This document shows, one piece after another, positions 8,914 to 17,362 of a DNA stretch of 64,000 nucleotides. The position numbers were made by a program, and so were the translations under genes. The stretch's first letter is position 1. Every line of letters starts with the position of its first letter. Source of the DNA: UBA6985 sp946536225 (GTDB lineage Bacteria > Bacillota_I > Bacilli_A > RF39 > UBA660); NCBI GenBank assembly GCA_946536225.1, contig CAMNEE010000001.1, positions 372,001-436,000 on the forward strand, read 5' to 3'. The notes below the pieces were generated by a model. It saw only the letters and a program-made list of their open reading frames with translations. It was not told the DNA's origin and searched no databases.

Positions 8914-8927
8914 TTATGCTTTTTTTG
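8900..8927 (+). terminator. Terminator after lon
   Basis: The stem AAGCATAA / TTATGCTT overlaps the lon stop codon and is followed by seven T. Confidence 0.85.
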
Positions 8928-8962
8928 TTGTCTATCGTATTGTTATATTAAACTTCTTAATT

Positions 8963-8968
8963 TATAAT
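8963..8968 (+). promoter_or_regulatory. -10 box of the large pseudopilin operon
   Basis: TATAAT lies 27 bases upstream of ATG 8995 with AGGTGTGAT between. The -35 region is poorly conserved. Confidence 0.5.
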
Positions 8969-8994
8969 ATTGTATAGAATAGGTGTGATATAGA

Positions 8995-10158
8995 ATGAAG
9001 GATAAAAACGGATTTATTGCTACATCAGTTTTGTATGCTTTTTTACTTTGTTTCCTTACTTTATTCTTAGCTTATATGGCTAACTATATTCAAAATAAAT
9101 TATTGATTGATAGGGTTGCTGATTTAGCAAAAGAAGATTTATCAAAATATAATAATACTTATGTTACAGATCTTGCTTTAGGAGATTATGTAATTTTCGA
9201 TACAATTGATCCTGAAGGAGCAGATGCTTTATCAGGAGTTAAAGTGTATGATTCTCCAATTAGTCCAGATGCTAGATGGATTCTATTTAAAATAGAAGGT
9301 GGAGATTTAATAGATAAAAATGAGGGTAAGTATGAAGACTCAGTATACTATTTTGTATCTGATTCAACTGCTCAAAAATATCAACCTTTAGTTAATTCAC
9401 TTGCACTTGATAATAGTGGAGCTTATGCACCTATTACAGATAATACTAATTTAAATACTAATACATACAGTCCAAATTTAAAAAATATTGAAAGAGTTTT
9501 AAACAGTCATATATATTATTCATCAAGAAAGTATTGGTCTTCAGCAGAAGCGGATGAAACTGCAAAAACTGCGTATAAATATGCATTCCCATATACTGCA
9601 AATGGTGGAATAACAGATATTAGATATTTAAATGATGATGACTTAAATGAAATATTAAGTTTAAATGATAATGTTGTTGATGCAATTATGGATCAAGGAG
9701 ATAAGTTTGTATTCTGGAACACTGGTACTTATTTTGACAGTACAAGACGTGGATTTACGGTTTATAAAAGAGAATATTTAGAATTCCTTGGACCAACTGA
9801 TACTAATAGTGGTACTAATCCAGCCGAAGTTAACAGAATATGTCATACAAGTGGTGCTTCTTCTAATGGAGGTATTATAGACTTTAGCAATAATAGTGGT
9901 AATGACTTAAGTTATGGGCATTTATATTCAGGTATAATTGGACAAAACTTTGTTGATTATTGCTATTATGTAACAAATGATACTTTAGGAGATTGCCAAG
10001 ATAGTAGTAATTATATTTGTAGAAGCAGTAATGGAGAGTATCCTCCTAGATTTGTTGTGGTATTAACTGTTAATAAAGGTAATCTTGTTAGAAATGGTAG
10101 AGCGGACTCTGGAAATGGAACAGCTACATTACCATATTTATTTACAACGGGGGCATAG
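8995..10158 (+). CDS. Prepilin-like surface protein, first of three
   Basis: The 387-residue protein begins KDKNGFIATSVLYAF followed by about 20 hydrophobic residues, which looks like a type IV prepilin N-terminus (short basic leader, Gly before Phe) but lacks Glu at mature position 5. The remainder is a Ser/Asn/Tyr-rich extracellular region ending in RFVVVLTVNKGNLVRNG...GTATLPYLFTTG, which resembles the end of the next protein. Missing Glu5 is known in some minor, tip-type pseudopilins. It forms an operon with the next two genes (2-base and 14-base gaps). The role, perhaps adhesion or pilus tip, is inferred. Confidence 0.6.
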   Translation: MKDKNGFIATSVLYAFLLCFLTLFLAYMANYIQNKLLIDRVADLAKEDLSKYNNTYVTDLALGDYVIFDTIDPEGADALSGVKVYDSPISPDARWILFKIEGGDLIDKNEGKYEDSVYYFVSDSTAQKYQPLVNSLALDNSGAYAPITDNTNLNTNTYSPNLKNIERVLNSHIYYSSRKYWSSAEADETAKTAYKYAFPYTANGGITDIRYLNDDDLNEILSLNDNVVDAIMDQGDKFVFWNTGTYFDSTRRGFTVYKREYLEFLGPTDTNSGTNPAEVNRICHTSGASSNGGIIDFSNNSGNDLSYGHLYSGIIGQNFVDYCYYVTNDTLGDCQDSSNYICRSSNGEYPPRFVVVLTVNKGNLVRNGRADSGNGTATLPYLFTTGA

Positions 10159-10160
10159 AT

Positions 10161-12947
10161 ATGAGAAAGAAAAATGGATTTGTTTTAATCGAAACATTAA
10201 TTGTAGTTTTATTATTAACAGTTACTTTGATGTCACTTTATTCTTCTTTTGCATATTTAGTTAATAAATCAAAAGAAAGAAATAATCATGATTCAATAGA
10301 AACAATATATAAAACTTACTATGTTAAAAGTTTAATTGATGCAACTTATGCTACAGCTGCAACATCTCGTTTTAAAGAATCATTTAGATATTATGCAAGT
10401 ACATATTCTACAAATGATACTGGATTAAACCCAATATGTAAGGCATTCGATTATGCAGGTAATAAACTTTCTTATTCCAATTATATAAGTAATTATGATT
10501 CAAGCGATAAGATAGCAAGTTTTATAGTTTGCTCATATGATGAATATAAAACTATTGCATCATATACAGAAGAAGAATTAAATGCTAATCCTTCTTTAAA
10601 AGAAAAAGCAAAAATTATCAAGAATGATCCATTGTTTAATGCGATTGCTACATATGGAATTGAAAAAATGTATTATATAAATACTAATAGATTACAAAAG
10701 AGCCAAGGTATGGCTAAAGAAGCTTTAAATGCTGCATTTGATGCATCATCTATTAATTATGTAAATACACTAGATAGTAATGAAAATAATGACAAACTTA
10801 TTATTAAATATGAAAAACCATTTGTTTATCCAGCAGGTTTTGATACTACTGATTTAGAGCTACTTATAAGTAAAGAAGCCTCTCATTCATCTGTATCTAT
10901 GACAGATGTAAGTAAAAAAGAAGGCTCTTATCCAGTTTTCTTCTATCCTAAAGAAGGAGAAAGAGGAGAAGCGTTCTCGGGTGGAGATGTCTTCAATGGT
11001 GAGTCATTTACAGTTAGCGCCGGATTATTTACAGATTTAGAGGAATTTGGTGGTAAAACAATTATTGGATGGTCAACTAAGTCAGGTCTTACAGCTGATG
11101 AATTAAATACTTGCGTTGAGAGTACAAATAATGGTACTGCAACTGAAGTTCTATGTTATTATGCTAATACAAGTGTAAAAGCAACAGATAATAATAGAAC
11201 ACTTTATGCTGTTTGGTGTGGTGATAATACTATTGATGGTATTATGAAATGTAATTCAGGAGTACTTGATAATTTAAAAGAAACTGTTGTTGATGGTGTT
11301 ACAACTTATTATTATGATGGAAAAAATAGTAATAAACCATTAGGAAACTATTATGTTTATACAGAAAGCAAAGTTAATGGTGAACCAAAGCTTGTTGGTC
11401 AACCATGCTTCCAATTAATGAGTAATTTTGGATCTTCAACAGGGTTTAAAGCTATATATGCTGGTTTATATGATTCTGCCACGGGATGTGATGTTACAAA
11501 TAAATCTATAAATAATTCAAGTTATGCTTTTTCTAATGCTACTGGTATTGCAGGTGCTGGATATACATATTATAGAGATAGTAAAAGAATAGAAGCACCA
11601 ATGGATTATTGGTCATTTTTAAGATCGTTCAATATTTATAAATATACTGGTAGTATGTATGCTAATTCTTCAGATGCTCCTTTAAAACTTGGCGAATATG
11701 TATATTTATCCAAAGGTTATAAAAATAAGAATGGAGTTTTTTCGTTAGATGATACTGCCGTTAGGGTATTATTTGATGATTACTTAACAAATGATTATAA
11801 AGATTTAATTAATATGATTTCGTCTCAAGGTTTAAAATATTTTTGCATGGATTCGTCTAAAACTGAGTGTGGTAATGAAATTGCTCGATTAAATGGTTCT
11901 ATTACAACCCAATCTACTGGTGGTAAACTAATTATAAAATATAATTATGACTCATTTAAACAACCTTTTGATCCTAACAGCATGTCAAAATATAAAAGTC
12001 AGTTTTCATCAGAAATAAGATATGATAGTGAAAAAGGACAATATTACTTGCCAGCGGAAACTAGTGTAATATATTCTATGACCGATGCTCAAACACCAAG
12101 TAAAATGTTTAAAAATAGGTATTATTGTACTGGTAAATTAGTATCAGATGATGCTGGTGTTACTAATTTATATTGTAATAATGGTTATACGTTTATTTTT
12201 GGTATGTCTAGTAGTGGTACTGGAACTTCATACTATAGAATAATTTACAGTAATAGTGACTCTCCTGAGTCTACTCCTCCAAATTTATTTAATTATACAT
12301 TTGGTTCGGTTGAACAAAGAACAAAGGATTCAAATGCAAAAGCAGCTATTGATAAATGGTTTGAAAAATATTTTTCTCATTATGACGAAATACTTGATAC
12401 AAAGGCTGTTTATTGTAATGACTTTTCACCTAAAGTATATTCATATGGCAATTCAGAATATAGTTGGTATAATGGTTTTACTAATAGTTATTTCTACTAT
12501 AATGGTTCGACTGATATTTATTCTCCACAAAATTCCGATAAATTTTACTATGGCGCTAATAATGAGAAGAGGTTTAGTCAGTTTACTGCGTGTGATACTC
12601 AATATGCCTATAGTTATAAGGATAGTGATAATCTAGGTAATCATTTGCTTAAATATCCTGTTGGTATGCTTACTGGGCAAGAATATTTTGCTGTTGGAGC
12701 TTCTACTAAGAATTATTTGAGTGACTCATCAACGTATTTTTTAATGAATCCTTACCGTTATGGTTCGTCAAGTGGTTCTATTTATGGACATTTAACTCTT
12801 GATAGTCGCGAATATAGTTTAGGTATTGATTATTGGAACACAAATAGTTCTTATTGGTTAAGACCAGTTATATCTATAAAAATTGATGCTCCAATTTCAG
12901 GTGGTGCAGGAACTGTTAAAGATCCATTTATTTTATATGGTAAATAG
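10161..12947 (+). CDS. Large prepilin-like surface protein with InlB-type repeat
   Basis: The 928-residue protein starts RKKNGFVLIETLIVVLLLTV, a good type IV prepilin signal (G|F, Glu at +5, then a hydrophobic helix). Around residues 255-355 a segment with FTDLEEFGGKTIIGWS and TLYAVWCG resembles a single InlB B-repeat. The C-terminus has a WLRPVISIKI...GAGTVKDPFILYG ending shared in outline with the gene upstream. At over 900 residues it is far larger than normal pilins (150-200). It is presumably anchored or assembled by a pilus-like system encoded elsewhere; no prepilin peptidase or assembly ATPase is in this window. Confidence 0.65.
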   Translation: MRKKNGFVLIETLIVVLLLTVTLMSLYSSFAYLVNKSKERNNHDSIETIYKTYYVKSLIDATYATAATSRFKESFRYYASTYSTNDTGLNPICKAFDYAGNKLSYSNYISNYDSSDKIASFIVCSYDEYKTIASYTEEELNANPSLKEKAKIIKNDPLFNAIATYGIEKMYYINTNRLQKSQGMAKEALNAAFDASSINYVNTLDSNENNDKLIIKYEKPFVYPAGFDTTDLELLISKEASHSSVSMTDVSKKEGSYPVFFYPKEGERGEAFSGGDVFNGESFTVSAGLFTDLEEFGGKTIIGWSTKSGLTADELNTCVESTNNGTATEVLCYYANTSVKATDNNRTLYAVWCGDNTIDGIMKCNSGVLDNLKETVVDGVTTYYYDGKNSNKPLGNYYVYTESKVNGEPKLVGQPCFQLMSNFGSSTGFKAIYAGLYDSATGCDVTNKSINNSSYAFSNATGIAGAGYTYYRDSKRIEAPMDYWSFLRSFNIYKYTGSMYANSSDAPLKLGEYVYLSKGYKNKNGVFSLDDTAVRVLFDDYLTNDYKDLINMISSQGLKYFCMDSSKTECGNEIARLNGSITTQSTGGKLIIKYNYDSFKQPFDPNSMSKYKSQFSSEIRYDSEKGQYYLPAETSVIYSMTDAQTPSKMFKNRYYCTGKLVSDDAGVTNLYCNNGYTFIFGMSSSGTGTSYYRIIYSNSDSPESTPPNLFNYTFGSVEQRTKDSNAKAAIDKWFEKYFSHYDEILDTKAVYCNDFSPKVYSYGNSEYSWYNGFTNSYFYYNGSTDIYSPQNSDKFYYGANNEKRFSQFTACDTQYAYSYKDSDNLGNHLLKYPVGMLTGQEYFAVGASTKNYLSDSSTYFLMNPYRYGSSSGSIYGHLTLDSREYSLGIDYWNTNSSYWLRPVISIKIDAPISGGAGTVKDPFILYGK

Positions 12948-12961
12948 AAAGGACAAATAAT

Positions 12962-15900
12962 ATGAAAAGAAATTATAATCAATCTGGTATGACTATTATT
13001 GAAGTATTAGTAAGTGTAATAATTATTTCATTTGTAATGAGCTTATTATTTGTTCTTCTATTACAAGTACAAAATGCTAATAGTGCTGCTAAGAAGAAAT
13101 CAAATCTTTTGATTTCTCAAGCAGTAATTACTAAAGCAATTGAGCAAGATATGATTGAAATAGGTGTTAGTGCTGTTTCAGCATGTACATATGATGATTT
13201 TAATATGTTTAGTAATCAGATTGATGAAAGCGAACCATATGCTTGTGCTAGGTTAGAGTTTAATAAATCATATGATATTAATGATTTGGGTTACATCATG
13301 GTTTATAAGCAAAATGAAAATGCTTATGATAATGCCACTTGGGTAGTTAAATATGCAAGAGGTTATTATGATAACTGTGTTATGGGAAATTCACCAAGTG
13401 ATGGTAGTTCTTGGATTGAGTCATATAGTGTTGTTCAAAAACTTAATAATGATGTAACACTTGGTAGTTTTGTTGATAGAGTTACAGGTAAAACTAGATA
13501 TGTTTCTCTTAATTATTCAGCAGAATATGATCCTACTGAAAAGTATAGTAGACAAAAAGTTAATTCTGCTAATATAGTTATTCCTATTGTTGATAGTAAT
13601 AATTATCACTATGATATAGATTTATCTTTCTCATTTAGATTATATTACCCAGATGAGACTGATCCTTCTAAAGCAAAACAAAGAATAGATTTTGTTTGCG
13701 ATGACGAGGGAGTTGATTGTGTATGTACTTCTTCTAAGGATGAAAATTGTAATAAAACATATTCATCAAATCTTCCTGGAAGAACAAAAAGTGAAACAGA
13801 TAAGACATATAATTACACTTGTACTGCAACTAAGAAGTCTGTTTCTACTTCAATGGGAATTAACAAAGATTTCTTGACATTAAGTAATGTTAATAAGGCA
13901 GGTATTGTGCCAGATAATGTTAGAAAAATTACGTTTAGTAATTCGTTGGACTCTAATGGGTTTGGTGGATATGGTATAGATGTATCTCTTGCTCAAAACA
14001 AGACATCTATTTTATATTACGAATTTGACGATAATACAGATACATACGATATAATGATTGGTCAATCTGGTGGCGTTACTGTTGCTGGTAAGAGCATGGC
14101 TAACATGTTTGCTGATTGTATAAGGTTAGAATCCATTAATTTTAAAAATTTTAGTTCCAATGGAATTGAAGATATGAAGAATTTATTTAAAAATTGTGAA
14201 AAACTTACTAATGATGGTATAGACGGATTTTTAAATCTAAATTTCGATGGTGTAAGAAAAATGTCTGCTATGTTTAAGGGATGTAAACGTATTACTGTAT
14301 CTCCATTTAGACAATCATCTGGTGATGCATTTAATTTAAGTAGTTTAGTGGATGCTTTTGAAATGTTTTCTAATAGTGGATTAACTGAGTTTATTTATTA
14401 TAAGGATTTGTGGTGTGATAATGTTACATCATTCTTACGTTTGCTTAGTGATTCAAATATACAAACTGTTGTAATTGGAGATATTTCTCGTAGTGTTTCT
14501 ATGAATAATTTGAATTCTATGGCGCATATGCTTGATAATTGTAATAGTTTGACAACATTTAAACTTATTAATTGTAATTTTCCAGCTTTAAATACTATTG
14601 AAAGAATTTGTTTTCATGTAAGCTCATCCAATGTTTCGGTTATGAGTGCCTTAGGAACATATAATTCTGAAACACATGTATATTCTGGTGGTGGAATGCA
14701 ATTTGTAAATTTATACACTCCTAATTTGGAAAATCTTTCTTATGCATTTTACTATGAAAAAATTAATTCAAGTTTGAATATTAGTAATTGGACGATTGTA
14801 AATAATTATAATGCTGACCATATGTTTTTTGGAGCAGGTTTAACAGCGTTTTCATTTGGCGATGATGCGTTTGGAACAGAAGGATATGGTGGTCCATACA
14901 ATGGCTCTTATATGTTTTATAATTGTAGTATAAAGAAATTAATTAATAATGATACAAGAGAATCGGTATTAATTCATGCTAATTATATGTTTTATTATAA
15001 TTATTTGGATACTATTGATGGTGGTTTTTATTTACCAAATGTAGTTGATTGCACTTCTATGTTTAGTACAGCAGGACCTTCTTCCAAGGCTGTATTTAAC
15101 TATATTAAAGAAGGATCTTTATCCAAGTGTGAAAAGTTTACTAATATGTTTTTGGCTACACGTTATCAGGTTATTTATTTAGACAATATTAATAGTGAAG
15201 TAACCGAAGGTACTGTTTCATGTGTTAATATGTTTGCTGCTGGTAGTTCGAGTGGTAAAAACACTTTGAAAAATGTTTATATGAGAAATGCTAATTTTAA
15301 AACGAGAGTTTCTATGTCTTCAATGTTTGCATATAATTGGTCACTTAGATTTGTTGACTTTGACTATGTTAAAGGGGACTGGGATAATAACAAGTATTAT
15401 GACGGAACATATACATATTATGGAATGGATACTCCTGATACTAGTGATGATACAAATATTGATCATATAGGAAATTTTGAAAATTTCTTTGATAAAGATT
15501 CCTCGGCGGCTATACCGGGTTCTATGGAAAAAATGTTTTTTAACTGTTCTTCTTTAAGGGGACTTCCAGACAATTTCTTTAGCACGATGAATATAAAGAG
15601 TGTATCTAACTGTACCGCCATGTTTGAATATGCTGGTGTTGAAGCAATTTTAGGTGGTATAAGAAATAAATTTGGAGTATTATTAGATTTTGATTTTAAT
15701 TCAAATCCTGTTTTACCTTATATGTTTCATGGTGTTGATAATTTCTCTTATATTAAATTACCAAAATTAACTAAGTCTACTAATCTCGTAGATATGTTTA
15801 ATAATGTTGGAGGTAATAGTGATCGTATAACAGATTTAACCATTGATTTATCTTCTTTAACAACTAATCTTGATACTTTTATTTCTACAGGATTTAGTGG

Positions 15901-16045
15901 AAAAGGACAAGTACCAATTAAGATTATTACTAAAGCAAATCAAACAGTAGCTTGTAGCGTTTATAATACTCTTAAGAGTAAATATCCAAGTGTAACTGTT
16001 ACATATACAGATGGTGTTACTGTCTTAGATCCAACAAAATGCTAA
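12962..16045 (+). CDS. Giant prepilin-like protein with DUF285/BspA-type repeats
   Basis: The 1027-residue protein has the prepilin start NQSGMTIIEVLVSVIIISF (G|M, Glu+5). From about residue 340 to the end it carries many repeats of the form MxxMFxxCxxL (for example MSAMFKGCKRI, MEKMFFNCSSLRGLP, MAHMLDNCNSLT), the DUF285/BspA-like leucine-rich pattern known from bacterial surface proteins of host-associated species. Several CxC and paired Cys occur near residues 247-285. The combination suggests a surface adhesin delivered through the pilin pathway; adhesion is inferred from the repeat family. A terminator follows immediately. Confidence 0.68.
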   Translation: MKRNYNQSGMTIIEVLVSVIIISFVMSLLFVLLLQVQNANSAAKKKSNLLISQAVITKAIEQDMIEIGVSAVSACTYDDFNMFSNQIDESEPYACARLEFNKSYDINDLGYIMVYKQNENAYDNATWVVKYARGYYDNCVMGNSPSDGSSWIESYSVVQKLNNDVTLGSFVDRVTGKTRYVSLNYSAEYDPTEKYSRQKVNSANIVIPIVDSNNYHYDIDLSFSFRLYYPDETDPSKAKQRIDFVCDDEGVDCVCTSSKDENCNKTYSSNLPGRTKSETDKTYNYTCTATKKSVSTSMGINKDFLTLSNVNKAGIVPDNVRKITFSNSLDSNGFGGYGIDVSLAQNKTSILYYEFDDNTDTYDIMIGQSGGVTVAGKSMANMFADCIRLESINFKNFSSNGIEDMKNLFKNCEKLTNDGIDGFLNLNFDGVRKMSAMFKGCKRITVSPFRQSSGDAFNLSSLVDAFEMFSNSGLTEFIYYKDLWCDNVTSFLRLLSDSNIQTVVIGDISRSVSMNNLNSMAHMLDNCNSLTTFKLINCNFPALNTIERICFHVSSSNVSVMSALGTYNSETHVYSGGGMQFVNLYTPNLENLSYAFYYEKINSSLNISNWTIVNNYNADHMFFGAGLTAFSFGDDAFGTEGYGGPYNGSYMFYNCSIKKLINNDTRESVLIHANYMFYYNYLDTIDGGFYLPNVVDCTSMFSTAGPSSKAVFNYIKEGSLSKCEKFTNMFLATRYQVIYLDNINSEVTEGTVSCVNMFAAGSSSGKNTLKNVYMRNANFKTRVSMSSMFAYNWSLRFVDFDYVKGDWDNNKYYDGTYTYYGMDTPDTSDDTNIDHIGNFENFFDKDSSAAIPGSMEKMFFNCSSLRGLPDNFFSTMNIKSVSNCTAMFEYAGVEAILGGIRNKFGVLLDFDFNSNPVLPYMFHGVDNFSYIKLPKLTKSTNLVDMFNNVGGNSDRITDLTIDLSSLTTNLDTFISTGFSGKGQVPIKIITKANQTVACSVYNTLKSKYPSVTVTYTDGVTVLDPTKC

Positions 16046-16064
16046 TTTATATTAGCATTTTTTT
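16037..16064 (+). terminator. Terminator of the large pseudopilin operon
   Basis: The stem AAATGCTAAT / ATTAGCATTT with a four-base loop is followed by T residues and overlaps the stop codon of the upstream gene. Confidence 0.88.
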
Positions 16065-16068
16065 ATGT

Positions 16069-16074
16069 TATAAT
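16069..16074 (+). promoter_or_regulatory. -10 box next to the SepM-like start
   Basis: TATAAT ends only 7 bases before ATG 16082, so transcripts probably begin at or next to that ATG. Either the mRNA is leaderless or ATG 16094 is used with a GTGAGG close by. Confidence 0.5.
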
Positions 16075-16081
16075 TCTTTTT

Positions 16082-17095
16082 ATGGTGAGGAAGATGAAAG
16101 TATTTATTAATTACTTATTAAATATATTTAAGAAGAATTTTATTAGTATTATTTTTCTTATATTTATTATATGTGTTATATATATAAAAGTACCTTATAC
16201 AGTATATTGTCCAGGTGGAACTATTAATATAGAAGAACGCCTTAGTAATCCTGTTTATAAGAGTAAAGGTTCTATTAATTTAACATATGTTAGTACTTTA
16301 GATGGAAATTTAGTTACATACCTTTTAGGTTTAATTTTACCTAATTGGGATTTAGTTAAAAATGAAGAAAGACTTATGATAGATGAAGATATGGAAGAGT
16401 TAACTTTAAGAGAAACTATATCTTTATATGAGTCTATTTCTAATGCTACATATAATGCTTATGGTGCTGCTGGAATAGATGTAAATATAACAAGTAAAAA
16501 TTTTTATGTTTATTATATTTTAAAAGAAAGGGCCGAAACTACTTTAAAAATAGGAGATAGAATTATTAGTTATGATGGCGTTAACTATGATGAACAAACT
16601 AATCTTTTAGAATACATTAGTAAAAAGAATGTTGGAGATAAAATAAACTTTAAAGTAGATAGATTTGGTAAGAACGTAGATACATATGCTGTTGTTAAAG
16701 AAATAGAAGGTAGAAAAATAATAGGTATAGTAATTGATACTATATTTAATTATGATAATAAACCTGATGTTAAATATAGTTATCATGAAAGTGAAATAGG
16801 TTCTTCTGGTGGGTTAATGCTTTCTTTATCAATTTATAATGCTTTAGTAGAGAAAGACATTACAAAAGGACGTAAGATAAGTGGAACAGGTACAATTGAT
16901 TTAGATGGTAATGTTGGTCCAATTGGAGGAGTAACTTATAAAATAAAAGGAGCTGTAGATGGTAAAAGTGATATATTTATAGTTCCAAGTGAAAACTTCA
17001 AGGAAGCAAAAGACTATATAAAGAAGAAAAAATATAAAATTAAATTAATAAAAGCAGAAAACTTTAAACAAGTGTTAGATAGTCTTGATAAGTAG
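16082..17095 (+). CDS. PDZ-S16 (SepM/YlbL-like) membrane protease
   Basis: The protein of up to 337 residues has an N-terminal membrane anchor (FISIIFLIFIICVIYI), the family's extracellular PYTVYCPGGTI segment, a central PDZ domain (about 155-215) and a Lon-type S16 protease domain. The catalytic Ser lies in IGSSGGLMLSL and the Lys in IGGVTYKIKGA. It belongs to the SepM/YlbL family, which cleaves secreted peptides or membrane proteins outside the cell; SepM matures a competence pheromone in streptococci. The start is uncertain: ATG 16082 or ATG 16094. The next small gene begins 10 bases after its stop behind GGAGGG. Confidence 0.88.
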   Translation: MVRKMKVFINYLLNIFKKNFISIIFLIFIICVIYIKVPYTVYCPGGTINIEERLSNPVYKSKGSINLTYVSTLDGNLVTYLLGLILPNWDLVKNEERLMIDEDMEELTLRETISLYESISNATYNAYGAAGIDVNITSKNFYVYYILKERAETTLKIGDRIISYDGVNYDEQTNLLEYISKKNVGDKINFKVDRFGKNVDTYAVVKEIEGRKIIGIVIDTIFNYDNKPDVKYSYHESEIGSSGGLMLSLSIYNALVEKDITKGRKISGTGTIDLDGNVGPIGGVTYKIKGAVDGKSDIFIVPSENFKEAKDYIKKKKYKIKLIKAENFKQVLDSLDK

Positions 17096-17104
17096 GAGGG
17101 TATT

Positions 17105-17305
17105 ATGAATAAAGAAAATAAAAGTGGTAATTTAGATTTATCTAAAATAAATGCCGAAGATTTTCAAAAGGAAATTGAAGATATAAGAAAAAAGTTAGAC
17201 TTTAGTAATATTATAAATGATATAGATAAATATTTAACTAAGTTAGAAATAGAACAAGGTATAAAAGATAAAGATGGTAATATTATAAAGAAAGAGGAAA
17301 AGTAA
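17105..17305 (+). CDS. Small acidic/basic helical protein, unknown
   Basis: This 66-residue, highly charged protein is predicted to be helical (DFQKEIEDIRKKLDFSNIINDIDKYL), without Cys, signal or membrane segment. It follows the SepM-like gene by 10 bases behind GGAGGG and ends in a terminator, so it is a believable gene and probably co-transcribed. I do not recognise the family. Confidence 0.65.
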   Translation: MNKENKSGNLDLSKINAEDFQKEIEDIRKKLDFSNIINDIDKYLTKLEIEQGIKDKDGNIIKKEEK

Positions 17306-17319
17306 ACTTTTCCTTTTTT
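17295..17319 (+). terminator. Terminator before mutS
   Basis: AGGAAAAG-TAAA-CTTTTCCT is followed by T residues and overlaps the stop of the 66-residue gene. Confidence 0.8.
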
Positions 17320-17362
17320 GATTTTTAAAAAAATTGTATAATAGTTAATACAGGTGATAAAA

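Noticed and set aside
12256..12636. A 126-codon plus-strand frame inside the 928-residue pseudopilin gene
   Set aside because: It is out of frame within a continuous prepilin-like protein whose C-terminal motif is intact; the translation is Ile/Leu-rich shadow sequence without an SD.
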